Below, piece by piece: positions 50,606-59,423 of a DNA stretch of 64,000 bases. Source of the stretch: Cellulomonas cellasea (lineage in GTDB: Bacteria; Actinomycetota; Actinomycetes; Actinomycetales; Cellulomonadaceae); NCBI RefSeq assembly GCF_030372105.1, contig NZ_JAUDBQ010000003.1:207874-271873 (forward strand). Reading direction: 5' to 3'. The position numbers were made by a program, and so were the translations under genes. The notes beneath the pieces were generated by a model that ran no database searches, was not told where the DNA came from, and worked only from the letters and a program-made list of their open reading frames with translations. Within the stretch, counting starts at the first letter, position 1. Every line of letters starts with the position of its first letter.

Positions 50606-50796
50606 AGCCAGACCTTGCAACTGACAAACTCCGACGGCCGCGCACCCCGACAGGACTCTGCATCCCGAAATGCCAACCGCTCGAGCCGGGCCGTCTCTAC
50701 ATTCTCTGCCGAGTCATTCTGATCCAAACCCAAAAGAACGGCCCAACTAGGCAACAGATCATACCATTCACAACAGACTGAACTACCCGGCCGCCG
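50606..50796. other. Non-coding remainder downstream of the NACHT gene
   Basis: About 190 bases of lower-G+C sequence between the rlmN remnant and the NACHT stop. No gene or terminator hairpin recognised; it may be degraded coding sequence. Confidence 0.4.
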
Positions 50797-53709
50797 TCAA
50801 AACGACATCTCGTCGTCAAACTCATCATGTTCGACCGCTATAAGGTGGACGCGCCCACTAGCCCACTCGTCCGCCCAACGAGGCAAGCCGAATCGACGCA
50901 TCTCGCCGCGGGCGGCCTCAACAAGCCCAGTGCGGTTCGCCACCCCGGGGCGCCTGCCGGCCGCAGCGACCACGAGATCAAAACCCGCAAGGTTTGCGAG
51001 TGCAACCGCCGCCTGTTCCGCCAGATCCGAGGCAGATTCAAATACCACCATAGCGAGCACCCCGATTCCGCGCCGTATCGAGACACTCCAACCCGATGGA
51101 TCCACGATCCGCCGAAACTCGTCGAGTTCGCGAAAGTAGTCCATCCCGTCATCAAATCCGAACCGCTCTGCTTGTGACACGTTGGGTAGTTGAGCAAGAA
51201 TCTCAGCCCGCCCAGGGTGTCCTTCGTTGTCGCGCTGGGCAAGTTCATGCACAGCGAACAGAACCTTACTCCGAGTCCGCATTCCGCGGCCGAGACTCAA
51301 ATAGGCGCCCAACTCGTCGCCCTCTAGACTGTTACTATCGAAACCCTCTTTCCAGAAATAGAGTCGGCTAACAGGGCCCGGTGCGAAGCCAGGCTCTTCC
51401 CGCAGTAGTTGCCAGAGGTCAGTGAGTTGGGGGACCCATTCTTGCGACTCACTCGTATTCGCATCTCGCCGAAGCACCACTTGAGCCCAACGCTCAAGAA
51501 AGTCCGCGGCCCATCGTCGACGTACTGACTCTTCGCCAAGCGGCGTCTCAATCTCGGGATCACCAGCCAAATGTGCAACAAGGCGGTTTCGCTGATCACG
51601 CGGGAGTCGCATCATCTCGAGCAGCACTCCATACGTGTCTGCGCTTTGGCTCGCTAATGCCTCGAGACACTCCTTGAATAGCGGCTCGATGAACGACGCA
51701 GGGAGTGTGAGTACCCCGGCAAGACGAACCCGAAGGGCCAGGTATGTGCCCACGTGGCGGCGGCCGAGCTTTCGCTCGTATGCTTCGATACCGCGAATGA
51801 CGGCCCGGCCCTGACCTCTTCGAGCATATTCCGCCGATTGAACGACTAGTTCAGGCACGACCGAACTGCCGTTCTCTCGGTACGCGTTCAAGACGTGATG
51901 GACAAGCACATCAGTGTCGGCGGAACTGCGTGCCAAACCTTCTGCCGCAAAGTACTCCATAAACGTTCGGTGTGTGAACGTGTACAACTTCTCGCCATTC
52001 TCGTTCATTGTCACCCAAGTCAGGAGCCATGCGCGGCCCGAACAGTAGTCAATAAACGACGCGGCTCTGCGTCTGGCCTCGGATGGGAGGACCCCGGCGG
52101 TATCTACGAAAAAATGCTGCACCACGGCCTCGAGTTGGCGCTGCTCGACGCCAGCCTGAGCCGACGCTGATTTAAAGTACCACAAGGCAATTTCTTGCAT
52201 TAGGTCTTGACCGTGTTGCACCTGGTCGACGGGTTGAGTGATCCGACGCATCGGGTCCCACCGATTAAACAGCAAGTCAGCACATTCGGCGTAAACTTGC
52301 CGCCTGTTTCGCGGCACGTGGCCGCGAGCTCGGTACAGGGCGCAAATGAGAGAAAGCATGAGCGGGTTTGAGCGCAGGTCAGGTATTGTGTCAAGTTCGC
52401 CGTAGAAGACCTCGACGTCTCCTTCATAGCTGAGATTCTGCCTGAACCAAATCCGCGCGTATTCCATGATCTGAGTGTCCGTGAAGTCCAGAAGGGCGAG
52501 AACTTTGAACGCGGCACTCAAAGCCGCCTGTTCGTACCCCACAACCCTGCTGGTTACAATCACGCTTGTCAGTGGGAATCTGTGGGAGAAAGCATCTATC
52601 GCCGCGGTGACTATGCGTCGCCGAGGCAAGTCCAGTGCCTCATCGAGTCCGTCAAAGAGAACCGTTGCTCTCCCAAGGGTGAGCATTGCCTCGATTTCAT
52701 CCACGCCTACATCATGCATCTGAAGGTCGCGTCGAATGGCGGCAACGATTTCGTCAATCAGTACCGGCCTGTCCGACGAAAACTCTCTGATGCGCACCAA
52801 AAGCGGTACACGAACCCCGTCTTCCGTCGCCACTTGTCGAACAACATGCTGCATCAGGGTCGACTTGCCTGCGCCTGGCGCGCCGGTTATGACGAATCGA
52901 CCACGGCGCGTCAGATCGAGCGCGACATCGGTTTGAATCGTCTCGCCTTCTGCCGTGCGGACTGCCCGCGAGATATATATGCTGTCGAACAGCAGGCGCG
53001 CCGTACCCTCTCGAGGCGCACTCTCGAGCGTGTGCTCTAGTCGCATGTCGGTGTGCACTTGCACATAGTGCGCGTTTATGTCGCTTCCGAATGAGTATGC
53101 TCGCTCTAGCCGAGTTGGATCTCGGAGGATGCTGGCAAGGTCCCTCAGGAATCTTGGTGCTTTAATGCTCTCCTGGTCGAGTTTGCCGTGCACGTCCATT
53201 CGAGCAAGGCGGTTCAGTTCGTCAGGATCGAGCAAGTCATGTATCTCGCTCGCCATGACGACGGAGTCTAGATATTCTGTGAGGTTCACCCACAGGTATT
53301 CGATAGCAGCCGCCGATGCACCCAACTCATCGACTCTACTCAAGTGCCGTTTGAAATCGTCGCGCACCTCTTCGATAAAGGCCAATTCCGCGGGTGCATC
53401 GCCGTGCACCGGCGCGAGAATACGCGCAAATACGTAAGCTTCCGTGAGGGCCGAGACATACGGGCCCTCCATGACTGCGACCAGTCTGTTGGCGTCGGCG
53501 AGTTGAATGATGACCGAGCCATCATCAGTCAAGGTCACCTCCGGGCCGCGATCGACAGATTGTTCGGCTGATGCTCTGCCGAGCATGCGACCTGCACCCA
53601 TGACAGCAGACGTTGCCACGTTGCCTACAACGGTGGTCAAGATCGACAATGTCGCGGCGTCCACATCTGCCCCTTCGCTCAACTCCGGCCCTTCGTTGTC
53701 CGTCACCAT
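50797..53709 (-). CDS. NACHT-domain STAND NTPase, candidate anti-phage protein
   Basis: A 970-residue signal-transducing NTPase. The N-terminal ~260 residues are helical with no effector I recognise. The NACHT core has Walker A GAPGAGKSTLMQHV (276-289), Walker B VLFDGLDEALD (350-360, with the Gly-Leu-Asp-Glu typical of NACHT), sensor VTSRVVGY (385-392) and the helical SNPLMLSLICALYR (447-460). FTHRTFMEYFAAEGLA (578-593) is the motif shared by bacterial NACHT proteins. The C-terminal ~370 residues should be the ligand-sensing part; no repeats were obvious. G+C is clearly lower than neighbours (53% and 62% in two 60-base lines counted, versus 80% in a narG line), indicating transfer. Confidence 0.88.
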   Translation of the reverse strand: MVTDNEGPELSEGADVDAATLSILTTVVGNVATSAVMGAGRMLGRASAEQSVDRGPEVTLTDDGSVIIQLADANRLVAVMEGPYVSALTEAYVFARILAPVHGDAPAELAFIEEVRDDFKRHLSRVDELGASAAAIEYLWVNLTEYLDSVVMASEIHDLLDPDELNRLARMDVHGKLDQESIKAPRFLRDLASILRDPTRLERAYSFGSDINAHYVQVHTDMRLEHTLESAPREGTARLLFDSIYISRAVRTAEGETIQTDVALDLTRRGRFVITGAPGAGKSTLMQHVVRQVATEDGVRVPLLVRIREFSSDRPVLIDEIVAAIRRDLQMHDVGVDEIEAMLTLGRATVLFDGLDEALDLPRRRIVTAAIDAFSHRFPLTSVIVTSRVVGYEQAALSAAFKVLALLDFTDTQIMEYARIWFRQNLSYEGDVEVFYGELDTIPDLRSNPLMLSLICALYRARGHVPRNRRQVYAECADLLFNRWDPMRRITQPVDQVQHGQDLMQEIALWYFKSASAQAGVEQRQLEAVVQHFFVDTAGVLPSEARRRAASFIDYCSGRAWLLTWVTMNENGEKLYTFTHRTFMEYFAAEGLARSSADTDVLVHHVLNAYRENGSSVVPELVVQSAEYARRGQGRAVIRGIEAYERKLGRRHVGTYLALRVRLAGVLTLPASFIEPLFKECLEALASQSADTYGVLLEMMRLPRDQRNRLVAHLAGDPEIETPLGEESVRRRWAADFLERWAQVVLRRDANTSESQEWVPQLTDLWQLLREEPGFAPGPVSRLYFWKEGFDSNSLEGDELGAYLSLGRGMRTRSKVLFAVHELAQRDNEGHPGRAEILAQLPNVSQAERFGFDDGMDYFRELDEFRRIVDPSGWSVSIRRGIGVLAMVVFESASDLAEQAAVALANLAGFDLVVAAAGRRPGVANRTGLVEAARGEMRRFGLPRWADEWASGRVHLIAVEHDEFDDEMSF

Positions 53710-54356
53710 AGAGCCTGGTCAACCGCTGGCAGGATCGGCATACCGGTACTGCAGGCCGTGTTCTGACGTCGTGCGCCTCCGCGACGTTCGGCCGACCGGA
53801 CAATCCAGACGCTCTCTCCTGGCGACCGGCACTGTGCTCGCTGGGCCACGTTGCTACTTGGAGGGCCCATCGGATTGCTTCCGACGCCCGGCCCGACCGC
53901 GGTCATCGACACCCGCCCCTCGCGATGTTGACGAGGGCAAGAGGGGCCGCACCGCCAATCGCCGACTGGATTACCCGCTGGAGGTGTCGCCCGAGTACCG
54001 GGAGCGGGCGACCTCTTGACTCTGACGCGCTCGCGCCGATCGCCGCACCAGCGCTCCGCGTGGCGGATGCCAGCGGAAGAACTGCCCGGCGGCCTTCGCC
54101 GGCACGTTGCTCTGAGGTCGCCCGCGCCTACGCCGGATAGAGGCGCGTGCAGAGCCCTTCTCGGGGCGTAGGACGGCTGTTGGATCGCGGGATGGATGTT
54201 GGGTCGGACGGCTGGCACGACCGTGTGAACCAATCCCGGATGCCCTGGAAGGCGGTGAGAGATTTTCCACGGTCTACGGGTTCGCACCCCTGGTGAGCAC
54301 CACGCCATCCTGGCCCCGACCGGACCAGGACGGCTGCCGCCACAAGGGAGTTGCAG
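53710..54356. other. Gene-poor stretch between the NACHT gene and narK
   Basis: About 650 bases with open frames on both strands but none with a recognisable domain, convincing start or codon pattern. It probably contains the NACHT promoter (left part, minus strand) and the narK promoter (right part, plus strand); no FNR- or NarL-type operator was identifiable by eye. It likely marks the right edge of the transferred segment. Confidence 0.5.
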
Positions 54357-55664
54357 ATGGCCGCACAGACGAGCACGACCCGTGATCTGACCAGCTGGGA
54401 TCCCGAGAACGCGGACACCTGGGACCGCCGGCTGGCGTGGCGGACGCTGTCGATCACCACGTACAACCTGACCCTCGCGTTCGCCGTCTGGTACCTGGTG
54501 TCCGCGATCGCCCCGCGGCTCACGATGATCGGCTTCGACCTCAGCCCTGGCCAGCTGTACTGGCTGGTCGCGGTGCCGGGCCTGGCCGGTGGGCTCATGC
54601 GGCTGGTGTTCATGTTCCTGCCGCCGGTGCTCGGCACCCGGACGTTGGTCGGGGGCAGCGCGACGCTGCTGCTGATCCCGATGATCGGTTGGACGCTCGC
54701 GGTCCGGGATGCCACGACCTCGTACGGCGTGCTGATCCTGCTGGCCGCCGCCACCGGGATCGGCGGTGGCGCGTTCGCCGGCTTCATGCCGTCGACGAGC
54801 TACTTCTTCCCGCGGCGGATGTCCGGCACGGCGCTGGGACTCCAGGCGGGCCTGGGCAACTTCGGGGTCAGCCTCATCCAGTTCCTGGTGCCGTGGGTGG
54901 TCGGCTTCGGCCTGCTCGGCACGGCGGCGCTCACCCCGCAGACCACCGTCGACGGCGGGCAGCTATGGCTGCACAACGCCGGGCTGGTGCTCATCCCGTG
55001 GGTGCTGGCCGGCATCGTGATGGCGGCGCTGTTCCTGCGCCGCGTGCCCGTCACGGCGAACTTCCGGCAGCAGTTGGACATCTTCTCCAACCGCGACACG
55101 TGGCTCATGACGGCCATCTACACGATGACGTTCGGGGCGTTCTCGGGCTTCGCCGCGCAGCTCGGCCTGCTGATCCTCAACGAGTACGGCCACTTCGCCG
55201 ACGCCCCCGACCCGCTGAAGTTCGCCTTCCTCGGCCCGCTGCTCGGGTCGCTGACCCGGGCCGCGTGGGGGCCGTTGTGCGACAGGTTCGGCGGCGCGGT
55301 GTGGACGCTCGTGGCGGGCATCGGCATGACCGCGAGCACAGTGTTCACGCTGTTCTTCCTGGACCCGCACGACGTCGGCCAGTTCACCTGGTTCCTGGCG
55401 GGGATGCTGGCCATCTTCACGTTCGCGGGCATTGGGAACGCGGGGACGTTCAAGCAGATGCCCATGATCTTCGACCGCCGGCAGGCCGGCGGCGTCATCG
55501 GCTTCACGTCTGCCATCGCGGCGTTCGGGCCGTTCCTCGTGGGCATGGCCCTGTCCGTGTGGAGCCCGCGGGCGTTCTTCATCGGCGCTGCGGCGTACTT
55601 CGCGCTGTGCACCTGGCTGACCTGGTCCAACTACGCGCGGCCCGGCGCACGTCGCCCGAGCTGA
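54357..55664 (+). CDS. narK: Nitrate/nitrite transporter NarK
   Basis: Major facilitator of 435 residues with 12 predicted helices that exchanges nitrate and nitrite. NarK signatures are seen: GIGGGAFAGFMPSTSYFFP (nitrate signature in helix 5), GLQAGLGNFGVSLIQF, and GNAGTFKQMPMIFD (second nitrate signature in helix 11). The ATG at 54357 has GGGAG 8 bases upstream. It is 12 bases before narG and in the same operon, so uptake is coupled to respiration. Confidence 0.94.
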   Translation: MAAQTSTTRDLTSWDPENADTWDRRLAWRTLSITTYNLTLAFAVWYLVSAIAPRLTMIGFDLSPGQLYWLVAVPGLAGGLMRLVFMFLPPVLGTRTLVGGSATLLLIPMIGWTLAVRDATTSYGVLILLAAATGIGGGAFAGFMPSTSYFFPRRMSGTALGLQAGLGNFGVSLIQFLVPWVVGFGLLGTAALTPQTTVDGGQLWLHNAGLVLIPWVLAGIVMAALFLRRVPVTANFRQQLDIFSNRDTWLMTAIYTMTFGAFSGFAAQLGLLILNEYGHFADAPDPLKFAFLGPLLGSLTRAAWGPLCDRFGGAVWTLVAGIGMTASTVFTLFFLDPHDVGQFTWFLAGMLAIFTFAGIGNAGTFKQMPMIFDRRQAGGVIGFTSAIAAFGPFLVGMALSVWSPRAFFIGAAAYFALCTWLTWSNYARPGARRPS

Positions 55665-55676
55665 GAACGAGGAGCC

Positions 55677-58600
55677 ATGCCCACACCCACCGAATCGCCG
55701 CGCACCGCCGGCACGGACAACGCCGCCGTCGACCGGCTGCTGCGCCTCGGCTCGCACCTGCGCCGCGGCGAGGTCTCCGAGGACCTCCGCGCCGTCTTCC
55801 TCCAGGGCGGCCGCCAGGGCGACGCGTTCTACCGCGACCGGTGGTCGCACGACAAGGTGGTGCGCTCCACCCACGGCGTGAACTGCACCGGGTCGTGCTC
55901 GTGGAAGGTGTACGTCAAGGACGGCATCATCACGTGGGAGACGCAGCAGACCGACTACCCGTCGGTCGGCCCGGACTCCCCCGAGTACGAGCCTCGCGGC
56001 TGCCCGCGCGGCGCCGCGTTCTCCTGGTACACGTACTCCCCCACGCGCATCCGCTACCCGTATGTGCGCGGCGTGCTGCTGCAGGCGTACCGCGAGGCCA
56101 AGCAGCGCACCGGCGACCCGGTGCTGGCGTGGGCGGAGGTCACATCCGACCCCGAGACCTCACGGGCGTACAAGTCGGCGCGTGGCAAGGGCGGCCTGGT
56201 CCGTGCCACATGGGACGAGGCGTCTGAGATCGTCGCCGCCGCGCACGTGCACACCATCAAGGAGTACGGGCCCGACCGGATCGCGGGCTTCTCTCCCATC
56301 CCCGCGATGTCGATGGTGTCGCACGGCGCCGGCTCGCGGTTCGTGTCGATGCTGGGCGGCACGATGCTGTCGTTCTACGACTGGTACGCGGACCTGCCGG
56401 TCGCCTCGCCGCAGGTCTTCGGCGACCAGACCGACGTCCCGGAGTCCGCCGACTGGTGGAACGCGAGCTACCTGATGATGTGGGGCTCGAACGTCCCCGT
56501 GACCCGCACACCCGACGCGCACTTCATGACGGAGGCCCGGTACCGCGGGCAGAAGGTCGTCACCGTCTCGCCGGACTACGCCGACAACAGCAAGTTCGCT
56601 GACGAGTGGCTGGCCCCGCACCCCGGCACGGACGGCGCGCTGGCGATCGCGATGGGGCACGTCATCCTGCGCGAGTTCCTGGTCGACCGCCGCACTGAGC
56701 AGTTCGCGTCGTACATGACGCGGTTCACCGACGCCCCGCACCTCGTGCGGCTCAAGGCGCGCGAGGACGGCTGGGTGCCGGACAAGTTCCTCACCGGAGA
56801 CCTGCTCCCCGCCCCCAGCACGGACCGCGACGCGGCGTTCCAGACGGTCGTCCTGGACGCCTCGGGGGAGGCCGTGGTCCCGCCGGGGACGCTCGGGCAC
56901 CGGTTCGACCCGGAGCAGGCGGGGCGGTGGAACCTCGACCTCGGGGACATCGACCCCGTGCTGTCGGTGGCCGACGCGGCGGACTGGGACGGCGCCGCCG
57001 TCGCCATCGACCTGCCGCGCTTCGACGTGGCGCCGCAGCCCGGCGACGAGCACCAGGGCGGCGCCGGGATCGTGCGGCGCGGCGTGCCGGTGCGGCGGAT
57101 CGGCGACCACCTGGTCACCACGGTCTTCGACCTGATGCTCGCGCAGTACGGCGTGGGGCGGGACGGGCTGCCAGGCGACTGGCCCACGGGCTACGACGAC
57201 CCGGCCAGCCCGGGCACGCCCGCGTGGCAGGAGGAGATCACCTCGGTGCCCGCCGCGACGGCGGAGCGGATCGGACGGGAGTTCGCCGCGAACGCCGAGG
57301 CGTCGGGCGGGCGCTCGATGATCCTCATGGGCGCCGGGACCAACCACTGGTTCCACTCCGACACGATCTACCGCGCGTTCCTCGCCCTGGTGACGATGAC
57401 CGGGTGCCAGGGCGTCAACGGCGGCGGCTGGGCGCACTACGTGGGCCAGGAGAAGTGCCGGCCCGTCACCGGGTGGGCGCAGTACGCCAACGGCCTGGAC
57501 TGGTCGCGGCCGCCGCGCCACATGATCAGCACGGCGTTCTGGTACCTCGCGACGGACCAGTGGCGCTACGACGGGCTGCCCGCCGACGCGCTGGCCAGCC
57601 CGCTCGCCGAGGGCGCGTTCGCCGGGCGCACCACCGCCGACTGCCTCGTGGAGTCGGCCCGGCGCGGGTGGATGCCCTCCTACCCCACCTTCAACCGCAA
57701 CCCGCTCGACCTCGTCGACGAGGCCCGCGCGCAGGGCAAGGAGCCCGCACAGCACGTCGTGGACGAGCTCGAGGCCGGGCGGCTGCGGTTCGCCTGCGAG
57801 GACCCCGACGACCCCGCGAACTTCCCCCGGGTGCTGACGGTGTGGCGGGCGAACCTGCTCGGCTCGTCCGGCAAGGGCAACGAGTACTTCCTGCGGCACC
57901 TGCTGGGCACGGACAACGCGGTGCGGGCGGAGGAGTCCGCGCCGGGACGCCGGCCGGTGAGCATGGAGTGGCATGACGAGGCGCCGCGCGGGAAGCTCGA
58001 CCTGCTCGTCACCAGTGACTTCCGGATGACCTCCACCACGCTGTTCAGCGACGTCGTGCTGCCGACCGCCACCTGGTACGAGAAGCACGACCTGTCCACC
58101 ACGGACATGCACCCGTTCGTGCACTCGTTCAACCCCGCGATCGCGCCGCCGTGGCAGACCCGCACCGACTTCGACACGTTCGCCACGCTCGCGCGCGAGG
58201 TGCAGCGGCTCGGGGCGGAGCACCTCGGCGTGCGCGAGGACCTCGTGGCGGCGCCGCTGCTGCACGACACCCCCGACGAGCTCAGCACTCCCTACGGCCT
58301 GGTGCCCGAGCAGGCCGAGCTGGTGCCGGGCGTCACGATGCCCAAGCTCGTCGTCGTGGAGCGCGACTACACGACCATCGCCGACCGGTGGGAGGCGCTC
58401 GGCCCGCTGACCGCCAAGGCCGGGATGGTGACGAAGGGCGTCACGTACTCGCCGGAGCCGGAGGTCGAGGCGCTCGGGCGGCTCAACGGGACGGTCACCG
58501 CGGGCCCGACAGCGGGGCGGCCACGCCTGGCGACCGCGCAGCACGTGTGCGAGACGATCCTGGCACTGTCCGGCACCACGAACGGCCGCCTCGCGGTCCA

Positions 58601-59423
58601 GGGCTTCCAGCAGATGGAGAGGCGCACCGGCACCGAGCTGGCGTCCCTCGCCCGTGACCACGAGGGCGAGCGGATCCGGTTCGCCGACGTGCAGGCGCGC
58701 CCGGTGCCCGTGATCACGTCGCCCGAGTGGTCGGGCTCCGAGCACGGCGGGCGCCGATACTCGCCGTTCACCATCAACGTCGAGCACCTCAAGCCCTGGC
58801 ACACGCTCACCGGCCGCCAGCACTTCTACCTCGACCACGACTGGATGACCGAGCTCGGCGAGAACCTGCCCGTCTACCGCCCGCCACTCGACCTGCACCG
58901 GCTGTTCGGCGACGCACGGCCCGGGTCCACCGACCCCAGCGGCACGCCGGGCTCCGAGGGGACGGCGGAGGTGGCCGTGCGGTACCTGACCCCGCACTCC
59001 AAGTGGTCGATCCACTCCGAGTACCAGGACAACCTCTTCATGCTGTCGCTCTCCCGGGGCGGCCCGACCATCTGGATGTCCCCGCAGGACGCGACGACCA
59101 TCGGGGTGCGCGACAACGAGTGGATCGAGGCGTACAACCGCAACGGCGTCGTCGTCGCCCGCGCGATCGTCTCCCACCGCATGCCGGCCGGGACGGTGTA
59201 CATGTACCACGCCAAGGACCGCACCGTGGATGTGCCGCGGTCGGAGACGTCGGGGCTGCGCGGCGGCATCCACAACTCCCTCACCCGGGTGCTGCTCAAA
59301 CCGAGCCACCTCATCGGCGGCTACGCGCAACTGTCCTTCGCGTTCAACTACCTGGGGCCCACGGGCAACCAGCGTGACGAGGTCACCGTGATCCGCCGTC
59401 GTTCGCAGGAGGTGCAGTACTGA
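55677..59423 (+). CDS. narG: Respiratory nitrate reductase alpha subunit
   Basis: Molybdenum catalytic subunit (1248 residues), reduces nitrate to nitrite on the cytoplasmic side of the membrane. The N-terminal FS0 cluster motif THGVNCTGSCSWKVYVKDG has the His/Cys ligands; the Mo-bis-MGD site includes LMMWGSNVPVTRTPDAHF with the Mo-ligand Asp. WMTELGENLPVYRPP and VPPMYMYHAKD-like stretches near the C-terminus are typical. ATG has GAGGAG upstream. No Tat signal, as expected for NarG. narH overlaps its stop. Confidence 0.96.
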   Translation: MPTPTESPRTAGTDNAAVDRLLRLGSHLRRGEVSEDLRAVFLQGGRQGDAFYRDRWSHDKVVRSTHGVNCTGSCSWKVYVKDGIITWETQQTDYPSVGPDSPEYEPRGCPRGAAFSWYTYSPTRIRYPYVRGVLLQAYREAKQRTGDPVLAWAEVTSDPETSRAYKSARGKGGLVRATWDEASEIVAAAHVHTIKEYGPDRIAGFSPIPAMSMVSHGAGSRFVSMLGGTMLSFYDWYADLPVASPQVFGDQTDVPESADWWNASYLMMWGSNVPVTRTPDAHFMTEARYRGQKVVTVSPDYADNSKFADEWLAPHPGTDGALAIAMGHVILREFLVDRRTEQFASYMTRFTDAPHLVRLKAREDGWVPDKFLTGDLLPAPSTDRDAAFQTVVLDASGEAVVPPGTLGHRFDPEQAGRWNLDLGDIDPVLSVADAADWDGAAVAIDLPRFDVAPQPGDEHQGGAGIVRRGVPVRRIGDHLVTTVFDLMLAQYGVGRDGLPGDWPTGYDDPASPGTPAWQEEITSVPAATAERIGREFAANAEASGGRSMILMGAGTNHWFHSDTIYRAFLALVTMTGCQGVNGGGWAHYVGQEKCRPVTGWAQYANGLDWSRPPRHMISTAFWYLATDQWRYDGLPADALASPLAEGAFAGRTTADCLVESARRGWMPSYPTFNRNPLDLVDEARAQGKEPAQHVVDELEAGRLRFACEDPDDPANFPRVLTVWRANLLGSSGKGNEYFLRHLLGTDNAVRAEESAPGRRPVSMEWHDEAPRGKLDLLVTSDFRMTSTTLFSDVVLPTATWYEKHDLSTTDMHPFVHSFNPAIAPPWQTRTDFDTFATLAREVQRLGAEHLGVREDLVAAPLLHDTPDELSTPYGLVPEQAELVPGVTMPKLVVVERDYTTIADRWEALGPLTAKAGMVTKGVTYSPEPEVEALGRLNGTVTAGPTAGRPRLATAQHVCETILALSGTTNGRLAVQGFQQMERRTGTELASLARDHEGERIRFADVQARPVPVITSPEWSGSEHGGRRYSPFTINVEHLKPWHTLTGRQHFYLDHDWMTELGENLPVYRPPLDLHRLFGDARPGSTDPSGTPGSEGTAEVAVRYLTPHSKWSIHSEYQDNLFMLSLSRGGPTIWMSPQDATTIGVRDNEWIEAYNRNGVVVARAIVSHRMPAGTVYMYHAKDRTVDVPRSETSGLRGGIHNSLTRVLLKPSHLIGGYAQLSFAFNYLGPTGNQRDEVTVIRRRSQEVQY

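Noticed and set aside
54270..54300. T-arm-like GGGTTCGCACCCC that could be the end of a tRNA or an attachment site
   Set aside because: Only three T-stem pairs form, no acceptor or anticodon arm can be drawn, and no matching tRNA copy is in the window.
53703..54308. 201-residue minus-strand frame upstream of the NACHT gene
   Set aside because: No domain, no ribosome binding site, composition of random GC-rich sequence.
56160..59330. 1056-residue minus-strand frame opposite narG
   Set aside because: His/Arg/Val-rich shadow of narG third-codon positions; narG is unmistakable.
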